Part shown: positions 35,901 to 43,385 of the stretch, piece by piece
Position numbering within the stretch: the first letter of the stretch is position 1
Layout: each line of letters starts with the position of its first letter
Source: Saprospiraceae bacterium
GTDB lineage: Bacteria > Bacteroidota > Bacteroidia > Chitinophagales > Saprospiraceae
Assembly (NCBI GenBank): GCA_022448955.1
Contig: JAKVCU010000026.1
Location: 1-52,684, forward strand
Direction of reading: 5' to 3'
DNA: 52,684 nt
Position numbers and translations under genes: made by a program
Notes under the pieces: model-generated
The model's input: the letters and a program-made list of their open reading frames with translations, nothing else
The model's database searches: none
What the model was told of the DNA's origin: nothing

Positions 35901-36700
35901 GCTCCATTGATGATATAGAAGATGTTGATTTCTTTGTAGATAACTTTGAGGTAGTGGATGGACCAAATGCGTTAATGGCAACAGTAGAAGTACTAAATAT
36001 CAATTGTAATAGTGATGGCGATGGCCGTATTGAATTGTTTGTGACAGGGGGCGATGAGCCTTATCAATATGAGTGGTCAAATGGAGATGTAACGAGTTTG
36101 ATCTTCGATTTGCCAGCAGGTGAATATACTTGTACAGTGACGGATGGCTTTGGAAATATGGTGGTATATGGTCCCTATATTATTGGTGCAGATACCTTAG
36201 AGACTACTTTTGTCGTAACGAATGAAACGGTAGAAGGAGCCGCAGATGGCACAATCGACTTGGAGGTAGAAGGAGGTAATGGCCCTTATACCTATTTCTG
36301 GAATATCGGTGCAACAACACAAGATTTGGAGGGCTTGTCAGATGGGGAGTATTGTGTAACGATTACAGATGTTAACGATTGTGAGCAATTTGATTGTGTA
36401 ACGGTAATGACCGGGCCAACATCGAATGTAAATATGCCTGATTTGCAATTATTCAATCTTTATCCAAATCCTGTTTCAGGTGATCAGCTGCAAGTTCAAT
36501 TGGCCTTCGCCAATGCGAAGGATGTTCAACTGAGCATTGTGAATACACTCGGACAACAGTTAGATCAAGTACAAATAGATGGGGTAACAGATATGAACCA
36601 AGTGGTAAGAGTGGTTGATTTGCCGAAAGGCATTTACTTTGTACAGTTGCTAGATAAAGCAAGCAAGCAAGTAGTAAGCAAACGTTTTGTAAGAAATTAG
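32999..36700 (+). CDS. Large T9SS-secreted multidomain protein (GEVED, fibronectin III, MAM-like, SprB-like)
   Basis: A 1233-residue cell-surface or released protein. In order: a signal peptide ending AVQAQ (about residue 25); a GEVED domain ending GETEDYTVNI (about 80-168); three copies of a unit made of a fibronectin III domain (from about 171, 443 and 714) and a MAM-like/choice-of-anchor-J domain (from about 271, 537 and 811); two SprB-like repeats (about 985-1135, INCNSDGDGRIELFVTGGDEPY and TNETVEGAADGTIDLEV); and a T9SS type A sorting tail (from LQLFNLYPNPVSG to KRFVRN). Asp and Asn are abundant, fitting Ca2+ binding. Adhesion or glycan binding is likely but not shown. A terminator follows. 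Confidence 0.88.
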   Translation: MQHYFTKWGGLLLFFIGSIGAVQAQYCMPTTNCNAGDGIREFGIAGFFNASACEMDDGVAGYGDFTDLTGLEVGQGVPYTVTLRSDFGNQEISIWIDADNSESFEDSELILTDEPVGTDQVTTEVVIPATIPIGQYRLRVQAAYFASSSIDPCTVGTFGETEDYTVNITAPPACLPVSAITATAVTGTTADISWTENGEATAWDIEFGIAGFIPTGIPSVGYDNITNPVTLTGLAAVTDYQVYVRADCDMDNEGVSSWTGPLSFTTLCTSFEPPYLETFAIDPADCWTEYGDGTLTTGPLAPGFSSWFPWGFANNGTFEGAQRVSLFFSGLNNWLVSPMFDLSVGGPHQVEFDFAITANGIQAATNLDTDDEVHFLISTDNGITWTEIQMWGSADNVDPTGEKIVHDLAAYQGQMVQFAFYVTTGFIDESIFSDVFVDNFYVREPPTCIEVSGVAVGSITGESATVSWTENGDATVWDIEYGLAGFAPTGLPSAGYDNITNPANLTALSPVTAYDVYVRAQCDDDTSLWIGPLSFTTACATFIPPYVQDFTLFEPECWEKADNGDWTEGPQNFGFSSWFSDGFGNDGFEGSQKINLFTLGKNDWLISPLIDLTTGGPYQVEFDVAITLFASQLPGTMGSDDAVRFLISTDNGTTWESLDIWDNTSSIAQGGEHFIYSLDDYAGQVVQFAFWGTEGTVDDFEDVDFFVDNFFVRIPPSCPEISNLSVVGVTGGSAIIFWNENGDANVWDVEFGQAGFVPTGEPTPGYDNVGNPVFLSDLDPITTYDVYVRADCSDDEPDVAIWIGPLSFTTGCIAFTPPYLQDFTLIEPECWEQADNGDWTEGPQNFGFSSWFSDGFANIGFEGAQKINLFTLGKSDWLVSPIIDATNGGPYQVEFDVAITQFASQIPATMGSDDEVRFLISEDNGASWATLEIWTSDSLIQEGGQHYVIDLEEYFGQELQFAFWGTEGSIDDIEDVDFFVDNFEVVDGPNALMATVEVLNINCNSDGDGRIELFVTGGDEPYQYEWSNGDVTSLIFDLPAGEYTCTVTDGFGNMVVYGPYIIGADTLETTFVVTNETVEGAADGTIDLEVEGGNGPYTYFWNIGATTQDLEGLSDGEYCVTITDVNDCEQFDCVTVMTGPTSNVNMPDLQLFNLYPNPVSGDQLQVQLAFANAKDVQLSIVNTLGQQLDQVQIDGVTDMNQVVRVVDLPKGIYFVQLLDKASKQVVSKRFVRN
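33508..35954 (+). repeat. Three tandem coding repeats of about 815 bp
   Basis: Units at about 33508-34327, 34328-35139 and 35140-35954 each encode a fibronectin III plus a MAM-like domain. Units 2 and 3 are very close even at DNA level (for example around 34661-34750 against 35475-35560), while unit 1 has diverged. The pattern suggests a recent duplication of the second unit. Confidence 0.8.
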
Positions 36701-36720
36701 AAATTTTATATAATATTGGG

Positions 36721-36751
36721 AAGCCCTTTATGTTTTTAGCATGGAGGGCTT
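36721..36751 (+). terminator. Intrinsic terminator of the T9SS gene
   Basis: AAGCCCTTTATG pairs with CATGGAGGGCTT (36721-36732 with 36740-36751, two G-U pairs, loop TTTTTAG) and is followed by TTCTGTT. Confidence 0.75.
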
Positions 36752-36798
36752 TTCTGTTGGACTAATACAGGAATAGTCTCTTAAACAATAACTAGCTT

Positions 36799-38046
36799 AT
36801 GAAAAGCCATTTATACTTTTTCGTTGTATTCATTGCTTTTACTTTTTCTTCTTGTCATCTAGGTCGTTTTGTATGGTTTAACTATGCCAATATAACAGAC
36901 CATGAAATTTTTCCTTATACAGAGGTCAATACCAGTGGAACGCCTTTTTTCTTTGAAGATGCTACTGATACACCCATGGCAATGAAAGTAAGAGAGATTA
37001 CTATCAGCAATGAAGATAATCGTTGGAATTTAGATAAGTATCTGGATGAGGAGACCAGAACGGTAGGTTTTGTAGTGATTAAGAATGATAGTATTCTATT
37101 TGAAAATTATTACGAAGATTATGATCGAACACAGATATCCAATATATTTTCCGTTTCAAAATCTATTACGTCTTTGCTGGTGGGGATTGCAGTAGATGAA
37201 GGCTATATTAAAAGTGTAGATGATCCCATTACTGATTATGTGCCAGCATTGAAGAAAGGAGATTCCCGTTTTCAGCGGTTGACGATTCAACACTTGTTGG
37301 ATATGCGTTCAGGGATAGACTACAATGAGTCTTACACCAATCCGTTTAAGCACATGGCCAAATTGTATTATGGTAAAGATCAATTGGGGCAAATTGAAAA
37401 AATGACGTTTTTGTATGAGCCAGGTACAGTTCACAGGTATCAGAGTGTTTGTACATCCCTTTTAGGTATAGCCGTAGAAAAATCTACAGGAAAAGAACTG
37501 GGGGTTTATTTAGAAGAAAAGGTTTGGAAACCAATGGGCATGGAAAATTCTGCAAGCTGGAGTGTAGACGATAATAAACATCGCTCAACTAAGGCCTATT
37601 GCTGTCTGAATACCACAGCTATTGATTTAGCAAAAATTGCACGTTTATATTTGAATATGGGCAATTGGAATGGCCAACAAATCATATCTAAAGAGTGGAT
37701 TATAGCATCTACCACCCCTAATTTAGAAAATGAAGGATATCAAAATCAGTGGTATGGAGTACATGGTGTTAGTAGAGAAGATGGAAAAGTATTGACCTAC
37801 CCAGATTCGCTAAGCGCTGAAGCAGCAGCAAAAGAAAAGGAATATCTTACGCACATCGTGTATAAAAAAGGAGCAGAAGATTGGCGTATCTATTATGGTA
37901 CCAATAACTATTATGCCCTAGGTATCCTAGGACAGCACATGTATATTGATCCTGATCAAAAATTAATTATCGTTCGCTTAGGTGAAAAGTGGGATGAAAA
38001 TTACTTCCGCATTTTTCAAAAAATTCAATATGTTATTCAAGGGTAG
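36799..38046 (+). CDS. Serine hydrolase (beta-lactamase family), lipoprotein
   Basis: A 415-residue protein with a lipoprotein signal (MKSHLYFFVVFIAFTFSSC, Cys about residue 19). The penicillin-binding-like fold has SxxK at S118-V-S-K121 (NIFSVSKSITSLL), a middle motif YQS in VHRYQSVCTSLLGIAVEK, and a weak third region near NYYALGILGQHMYIDP, where the H-x-G element would be: GQH appears instead of the usual HxG. Such enzymes are often esterases or D-amino-acid peptidases. Substrate and antibiotic action cannot be judged. It is probably a single-gene unit, ending 408 bases before dinB. Confidence 0.85.
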   Translation: MKSHLYFFVVFIAFTFSSCHLGRFVWFNYANITDHEIFPYTEVNTSGTPFFFEDATDTPMAMKVREITISNEDNRWNLDKYLDEETRTVGFVVIKNDSILFENYYEDYDRTQISNIFSVSKSITSLLVGIAVDEGYIKSVDDPITDYVPALKKGDSRFQRLTIQHLLDMRSGIDYNESYTNPFKHMAKLYYGKDQLGQIEKMTFLYEPGTVHRYQSVCTSLLGIAVEKSTGKELGVYLEEKVWKPMGMENSASWSVDDNKHRSTKAYCCLNTTAIDLAKIARLYLNMGNWNGQQIISKEWIIASTTPNLENEGYQNQWYGVHGVSREDGKVLTYPDSLSAEAAAKEKEYLTHIVYKKGAEDWRIYYGTNNYYALGILGQHMYIDPDQKLIIVRLGEKWDENYFRIFQKIQYVIQG

Positions 38047-38454
38047 CTTTAAAAAAAAGTTTAATATTTAAAACAAATAGTTTTAAATAAAACAAATTAT
38101 TGCTATCTTGCCTTTCGTAAGGGATAGGTTCTAGTAAGAATCTATTTTAATAAAGAGATCAAAACATACTATTATGGCATGAGGTCATGTAGCTCAAGCT
38201 TTATGCCAAGGGAGACTGCATCCTAGTATTCAGTAGAATGACTTTTGTTATTGCTAACAATCTGCTTTTCTTTGCATTTGTTGTGTAATTTATTCTTTGA
38301 GTCAAAATGGCCAAAAGATAAGTTCATTACCTATAATTGACGTATACATATCCATCGGTCATTGGCATATCGGTAAGAATTATGAACAAATCTTTGGCAA
38401 GCATTCATTTTGCTATTACTAGGAGGTATGCTACCATTGTAAAATGGAATACAC
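38047..38454. other. 408-base gap upstream of dinB
   Basis: No gene found. It begins AT-rich. TGGCAT (38175-38180) and ATGCCA (38203-38208) form a loose dyad, and ATCGGT occurs twice, 15 bases apart (38354 and 38369), possibly an operator. An AGGAGG Shine-Dalgarno sequence (38421-38426) precedes an ATG opening a four-codon frame (38428-38442), which ends 12 bases before dinB. No exact TAnnTTTG and no LexA-type box were recognised. Confidence 0.4.
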
Positions 38455-39609
38455 ATGAGTCAGGCGATGTTTGATAGAGCCATCTTACATCTCGATCTAG
38501 ATGCATTTTTTGTGTCAGTAGAGTGTTTGCGGAATAGTGCTCTGAAAGGGAAACCGATCATTATTGGAGGCAGTACTGGTCGCGGTGTAGTAGCTTCATG
38601 CAGTTACGAAGCGCGGCGGTTTGGTATTCATGCAGCTATGCCTATGAAAATGGCACTCCGCCTTTGTCCAGATGCTATTGTATTGAAGGGGGATATGGAT
38701 GCTTATTCGCAGTATTCTAAGCTCGTTACGGAAGTTATACGAACTGAGAGCCCCATTTTTGAAAAATCTTCTATCGATGAGTTTTATATTGATTTAAGTG
38801 GGATGGATCGTTATGTAGGTTGCTGGCAGTGGTCGAAAGAACTACGACAAAAAGTAATGAAAGAAGTGGGCTTACCCATTTCAATGGGACTATCCATCAA
38901 TAAATTAATCTCTAAAATTGGAACAGGAGAGGCAAAGCCAAATGGAGAACAAGTAGTTGCTGCAGGTATTGAAAAAGCATTTATTGCACCATTAAGCGTC
39001 CAGAAAATTCCTTCTGCAGGAAAAGTCACTTGTAAGAAGTTGCGATTTATGGGAATCCGAACGATTCAGACGCTGAGTGAGATACCGCCTAAATTATTGC
39101 AGAGAGAGTTTGGGCAGCATGGGGTAAGTCTTTGGCGAAAGGCCAATGCAATGGATGATTCGCCTGTTGTACCTTATCAGGAGCAGAAATCTATTTCTAC
39201 AGAGCGTACCTTTCAATTGGATACTATAGATGTACGACAACTAAAATCTGTACTGCATCGGATGGTTAGCAAGCTGGCTTATGAACTACGTCAAGATCAG
39301 CGACTGACGTCAAATGTAGCGATCAAGATTCGTTATACGGATTTTAACACCTACACCAAACAACGGAAAATACCATATACAGCTAATGATAAAACCTTGA
39401 TACAGCAGGTGTATGAGTTATTTGATCAGCTGTTTGAAAGAAGACAATTGATTCGTTTGCTAGGGGTGCGGTTCAGTGGCTTGGTGCGCGGACGGCCTCA
39501 GATGGCTTTATTTGAGCAGGCTGAAGATGAGCGCTTGCTTAAAGCAATGGATCAAATCAAAAAACGATTTGGTAGCCAAAAAATCATGAGAGCAGTGGCA
39601 CTAAAGTAA
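38455..39609 (+). CDS. dinB: Y-family DNA polymerase IV (DinB)
   Basis: A 384-residue error-prone polymerase that copies past damaged template bases. Catalytic acids are visible in HLDLDAFFVSVE and SSIDEFYIDLS. The finger and thumb blocks are GRGVVASCSYEARRFGIHAAMP, GLSINKLISKIGTGEAKPNG, and a helix-hairpin-helix IPSAGKVTCKKLRFMGI. Near the end, QMALFEQ resembles a beta-clamp-binding motif. Starts at 38455 and 38467 are both possible. dnaE2 follows eight bases after the stop, so they form an operon. It takes the place usually held by imuB next to dnaE2. Confidence 0.95.
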   Translation: MSQAMFDRAILHLDLDAFFVSVECLRNSALKGKPIIIGGSTGRGVVASCSYEARRFGIHAAMPMKMALRLCPDAIVLKGDMDAYSQYSKLVTEVIRTESPIFEKSSIDEFYIDLSGMDRYVGCWQWSKELRQKVMKEVGLPISMGLSINKLISKIGTGEAKPNGEQVVAAGIEKAFIAPLSVQKIPSAGKVTCKKLRFMGIRTIQTLSEIPPKLLQREFGQHGVSLWRKANAMDDSPVVPYQEQKSISTERTFQLDTIDVRQLKSVLHRMVSKLAYELRQDQRLTSNVAIKIRYTDFNTYTKQRKIPYTANDKTLIQQVYELFDQLFERRQLIRLLGVRFSGLVRGRPQMALFEQAEDERLLKAMDQIKKRFGSQKIMRAVALK

Positions 39610-39617
39610 GTATATGT

Positions 39618-42554
39618 ATGTATTTGAATTGCCATACATATTATAGTTTGCGCTATGGTACGCTCTCTCCTGAACGTCTAGTTGGGATTGCTCAAAAGTG
39701 GGGAGTAAAGCACTTAGCATTGACAGATATTAATAATACAAGTGCCGTATTCGAATTTGTGCAGCTTTGCCGACAGGCAGGTATCAAACCATTAATCGGA
39801 ATTGACTTTCGTCAAAATGGGCGGCGATTGTATGTGGGTATCGCTAAAAATGAAGAAGGATTTCGAGAACTGAATGAATTATTGACAACAGCTTCACTGA
39901 ATGGGGCACCTCTGCCAGAATTTGCACCTGACATGAAGCATGCTTTTATCATTTACCCACGCTTACTAAAACCTATTCAAGATTTTAGAGCACATGAATT
40001 TTTAGGCATTCGGCCAGAGCATGTCAATTTATTATTTGATAAAGATTTATTGCATTATCCTAAAAAATTGATCGCTTTTGCTCCAGTTACTTTCGTGGAT
40101 GATCAAGATTATGAATTACATCGCTTGTTGAGCGCAATTGACCAAAACGTAGTACTCACTCGCTTGGATAAAAAGAAAATGGCCAAAAAGACAGAACGAT
40201 TAGTTCCTCCTGAGACCTTAAAAACCTTTTATGAACAGTATCCATCTTTGACTGATAATGTGGAAAGCTTAGTTGATCAGTGCGATGTAAGATTGGAGCA
40301 CCATCTAAATCATAATCGACAAACCTTCACAGGTGCTAAAGAAAGTGATTTTGTGCTTTTGCGGAAGCTAGCTATTCATGGCTGCAAAAAAAGATATGGC
40401 GATTATCATCGCCCAGCATTAGAAAGGGTGAAAAAAGAGTTGAAAGTTATCCAAAATCAAAACTTTTGTGCTTATTTCTTGATCACTTGGGATATCATAC
40501 GCTATGCAGAATCCATGGGCTATCATCATGTAGGACGAGGAAGTGGTGCCAACTCTATTGTAGCGTATTGCTTGAGTATCACAAATGTAGATCCCTTGGA
40601 ATTGGATTTATACTTTGAACGATTTATTAATCCTTATCGAACTTCTCCACCTGACTTTGATATTGATTTTTCTTGGGATGAGCGAGATGATGTGATTGAC
40701 TATATTTTCAAACGATATGGTAAAGATTATGTGGCATTGTTGGCTACTTATTCCCGATTTAAAGGACGTGCTATTATTCGAGAACTAGGCAAAGTGTTTG
40801 GTTTGCCGAAAGGCGAAATAGATCGAATAGTAACTGATCCGAGGAGTAATGATTTACATCCTTTATCAAAGGAAATTTTTCGTTACGGCCCGATGATGGA
40901 GAACTTTCCAAATCATTTATCCATACATGCAGGAGGGATTTTGATTAGCGAGCGGCCGATTAATTATTATACTCCTTTACAAATGATGCCAAAGGGGTTT
41001 CCTATTTCGCACTTTGATATGCATCATGCCGAAGATTGGGGGTTTCACAAATATGATGTGCTTAGTCAGCGAGGATTAGGGCATATTAAGGATGCGGTAG
41101 CACTCATAAAAAAGAATCAGGGGCGTGCCGTTGATATTCATGCAGTGGCCATGATTAAGCAGGATGAAAAAGTTGTTGCACAGCTTCGTTCTGGTGAGTG
41201 TATGGGGTGCTTTTATATCGAATCACCTGCCATGAGAAGTTTGTTACAAAAATTGCATTGCGATAATTATGTGCATTTGGTAGCCGCCAGTTCGATTATT
41301 CGACCAGGGGTTGCCAAGTCGGGCATGATGCGTACTTATATTCAGCGTTTCCATCAACCGCATACTTTTAAGTACTTGCATAAAGTATTTGAAGAACATT
41401 TGGGAGAGACTTTTGGTATTATGGTATACCAAGAAGATGTGATGAAAATTGTACATCATTTTGCGGGCTTGGACTTGGATGAAAGTGATGTGCTTCGACG
41501 AATTATGACGGGCAAAAAATATAAAGGCGATACATTGGAGCGCTTACGCCAAAAATACTACGATAACTGCCAAGAAAGAGGCCATACAAAAGCACTAGCA
41601 GAAGAGGTTTGGCGACAAATAGAAAGCTTTTCTGGTTATTCTTTTTGTAAAGCGCATTCGGCCAGCTTTGCAGTGGAGAGCTTTCAAAGTTTGTATCTGA
41701 AGGCTTATTTCCCTCTAGAGTTTATGGTGGCTGTAATTAATAACTTTGGGGGATTTTATCGGACAGAGCATTATTTCCATGAGGCACGGATGAGCGGCGG
41801 TAATATTCATGCACCTTGTGTAAATAAGAGTACTTTTTTGACCACGATTGAGGGAAAAGATATCTATATAGGGTTGATTCATTTACATCAAATGGAAAAA
41901 CAAGTTGCGCTTCGAATCGTCCATCAAAGAACTATAGGAGGAGTATTCCGCAACTTGGCAGATTTTGTGAATAGAGTAGCTATTTCTGCGGAACAGTTAG
42001 AAATTTTAATTCGAATTGGCGCATTCCGCTTTAGCGGAAAGAACAAATATGAATTGATGTGGGAAAAAAATGCTGTGTTTAATCCTCATCAGAAATTTGA
42101 GTCTTCCTTATCCTTATTCGAGGAACAGACCGAAGTCTATCGACTTCCGAACTTAAAGGAAGGTCAATATGAACAAGCATTCGACGAAATTGAATTATTA
42201 GGCTTTCCCCTTTGTACTCCCTTTGATTTGTTACAGAAAGCGGATTGTATCGATTGTATCGATACCTCCCTATTTAAAGCTAATACTGGGCAGGTTATAA
42301 AAATATTAGGCTATTACGTCTGTAAAAAAGATATCCGAACGAGTCATCAAAAAGTGATGGCTTTTGGTACTTGGATTGATCGGAAAGGTCATTTTTTTGA
42401 TACGACACATTTTCCAAATTTTTTGAAACGATTCCCGTTCAAGGGCAAAGGTATTTATAAAATAGAAGGGAAAGTAGTAGATGATTTTGGCTTTAAAAGC
42501 CTAGAAGTAATAAAAATGGAACGCCTACCCTACGTAAAGGACGAGCGGTATTAA
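39618..42554 (+). CDS. dnaE2: Error-prone DNA polymerase III alpha-type subunit (DnaE2-like)
   Basis: A 978-residue C-family polymerase. The catalytic aspartates are in PPDFDIDFSWDERDDV; YHHVGRGSGANSIVAYCLSI is the GS motif region of the palm; GIMVYQEDVMKI and GYSFCKAHSASFAVESFQS are further palm and finger blocks. The N-terminal PHP domain looks metal-poor: the first His of the HxH signature is Asn (LNCHTYYSLRYG) and the later TDH is TDI, so phosphoesterase activity is unlikely. An OB-fold-like end (VIKILGYYVCKKDIRT) follows. It is shorter than replicative DnaE (about 1100-1200). Coupled to dinB, it probably forms a translesion synthesis pair. A second ATG at 39614 is out of frame. Confidence 0.9.
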   Translation: MYLNCHTYYSLRYGTLSPERLVGIAQKWGVKHLALTDINNTSAVFEFVQLCRQAGIKPLIGIDFRQNGRRLYVGIAKNEEGFRELNELLTTASLNGAPLPEFAPDMKHAFIIYPRLLKPIQDFRAHEFLGIRPEHVNLLFDKDLLHYPKKLIAFAPVTFVDDQDYELHRLLSAIDQNVVLTRLDKKKMAKKTERLVPPETLKTFYEQYPSLTDNVESLVDQCDVRLEHHLNHNRQTFTGAKESDFVLLRKLAIHGCKKRYGDYHRPALERVKKELKVIQNQNFCAYFLITWDIIRYAESMGYHHVGRGSGANSIVAYCLSITNVDPLELDLYFERFINPYRTSPPDFDIDFSWDERDDVIDYIFKRYGKDYVALLATYSRFKGRAIIRELGKVFGLPKGEIDRIVTDPRSNDLHPLSKEIFRYGPMMENFPNHLSIHAGGILISERPINYYTPLQMMPKGFPISHFDMHHAEDWGFHKYDVLSQRGLGHIKDAVALIKKNQGRAVDIHAVAMIKQDEKVVAQLRSGECMGCFYIESPAMRSLLQKLHCDNYVHLVAASSIIRPGVAKSGMMRTYIQRFHQPHTFKYLHKVFEEHLGETFGIMVYQEDVMKIVHHFAGLDLDESDVLRRIMTGKKYKGDTLERLRQKYYDNCQERGHTKALAEEVWRQIESFSGYSFCKAHSASFAVESFQSLYLKAYFPLEFMVAVINNFGGFYRTEHYFHEARMSGGNIHAPCVNKSTFLTTIEGKDIYIGLIHLHQMEKQVALRIVHQRTIGGVFRNLADFVNRVAISAEQLEILIRIGAFRFSGKNKYELMWEKNAVFNPHQKFESSLSLFEEQTEVYRLPNLKEGQYEQAFDEIELLGFPLCTPFDLLQKADCIDCIDTSLFKANTGQVIKILGYYVCKKDIRTSHQKVMAFGTWIDRKGHFFDTTHFPNFLKRFPFKGKGIYKIEGKVVDDFGFKSLEVIKMERLPYVKDERY

Positions 42555-42609
42555 AAATTCATTATGGGTATACAGGCCATTAAAGGATAAGATTTTGGAT
42601 GTTTTATCA

Positions 42610-42624
42610 TGCAACGATGTTGCA
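42610..42624. promoter_or_regulatory. Operator palindrome 1 upstream of the ABC operon
   Basis: TGCAAC-GAT-GTTGCA, perfect 6-3-6 dyad. It overlaps the proposed -33 TTG (42620-42622). A second copy is centred 37 bp downstream, and a third, with one mismatch, lies in the fur promoter. Confidence 0.75.
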
Positions 42625-42649
42625 ATGAGTTGAGTTTTTAGTATATTGC
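42620..42649 (+). promoter_or_regulatory. Proposed promoter of the ABC operon
   Basis: TTG (42620-42622), 19 bases, then TATATTGC (42642-42649). The -33 and spacing fit the Bacteroidota pattern; the -7 box deviates from TAnnTTTG at the last two bases. Each element is overlapped by one operator copy, which would allow full repression. Confidence 0.45.
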
Positions 42650-42661
42650 AACGTTGTTGCA
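42647..42661. promoter_or_regulatory. Operator palindrome 2 upstream of the ABC operon
   Basis: TGCAAC-GTT-GTTGCA, perfect 6-3-6 dyad ending 17 bases before the ATPase start codon and overlapping the end of the proposed -7 box. Confidence 0.75.
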
Positions 42662-42678
42662 TTAAATTAACTCAATTA

Positions 42679-43380
42679 ATGATTTCAATACAACAAGCTA
42701 GTAAATCCTTTAAGGAAACAACAGCAGTTGATAAGCTTAGTCTAGAAGTACAAAAGGGTGAAATATTAGGCTTGCTTGGTGCAAATGGTGCAGGTAAGTC
42801 TACAACGATCAATATGCTTTTAGGGTTTTTACACCCTGATTCAGGAGTAGTGCGTATAAATGACATGGATACATCAAGAGAAGCCGATAAAGTGAGAAAG
42901 CTTATTGGATATATTCCTGAAAACGTCAATTTATATCCTTACTTATCAGGAATAGAGAACTTGGATTATTTCTGCCGATTGGCAGCTTTGAAATACAACA
43001 AATCAGACTTGCAGGAGATTTTGCTTACATGTGGTTTGGAAGAGCGAGCACATCAAGAAAGAGTAGAAGCGTACTCTAAGGGGATGCGACAGAAGGTTGG
43101 AATAGCGATCGCTTACGCTAAAAAAGCAAAAGTTTATTTATTAGATGAGCCAGCAAGTGGTCTGGATCCTTTAGCCAGTAATGAGCTTTCAGCCTTACTG
43201 AAAAAACTAGCTTCAGCTGGTGCAACTATTCTAATGGCTTCTCATGATATTTTTCGTGTACGGGAGGTCTGTCATCGTATTGGCATTCTTAAAAATGGTT
43301 CTTTAGTCAAAGAGCTTCATAGTAAGGATGTAAGTGCTAATGAACTAGAACAGCTTTATTTAGAATATATGAAAAACTAG
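42679..43380 (+). CDS. ABC transporter ATP-binding protein (ABC-2 exporter type)
   Basis: A 233-residue ATPase starting at the ATG 42679; an in-frame TTG at 42646 overlaps the operator and is unlikely. Motifs: Walker A GANGAGKST, Q-loop region YIPENVNLYPYL, signature YSKGMRQKVGIA (a YSKGM variant of LSGGQ common in ABC-2 systems), Walker B VYLLDEPASGLDP, H-loop ASHD. It powers the two permeases encoded next (six bases downstream, then a four-base overlap). The operon is preceded by two palindromic operators, suggesting repression by the nearby Fur-family protein. The cargo is unknown. Confidence 0.9.
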   Translation: MISIQQASKSFKETTAVDKLSLEVQKGEILGLLGANGAGKSTTINMLLGFLHPDSGVVRINDMDTSREADKVRKLIGYIPENVNLYPYLSGIENLDYFCRLAALKYNKSDLQEILLTCGLEERAHQERVEAYSKGMRQKVGIAIAYAKKAKVYLLDEPASGLDPLASNELSALLKKLASAGATILMASHDIFRVREVCHRIGILKNGSLVKELHSKDVSANELEQLYLEYMKN

Positions 43381-43385
43381 GTAAA

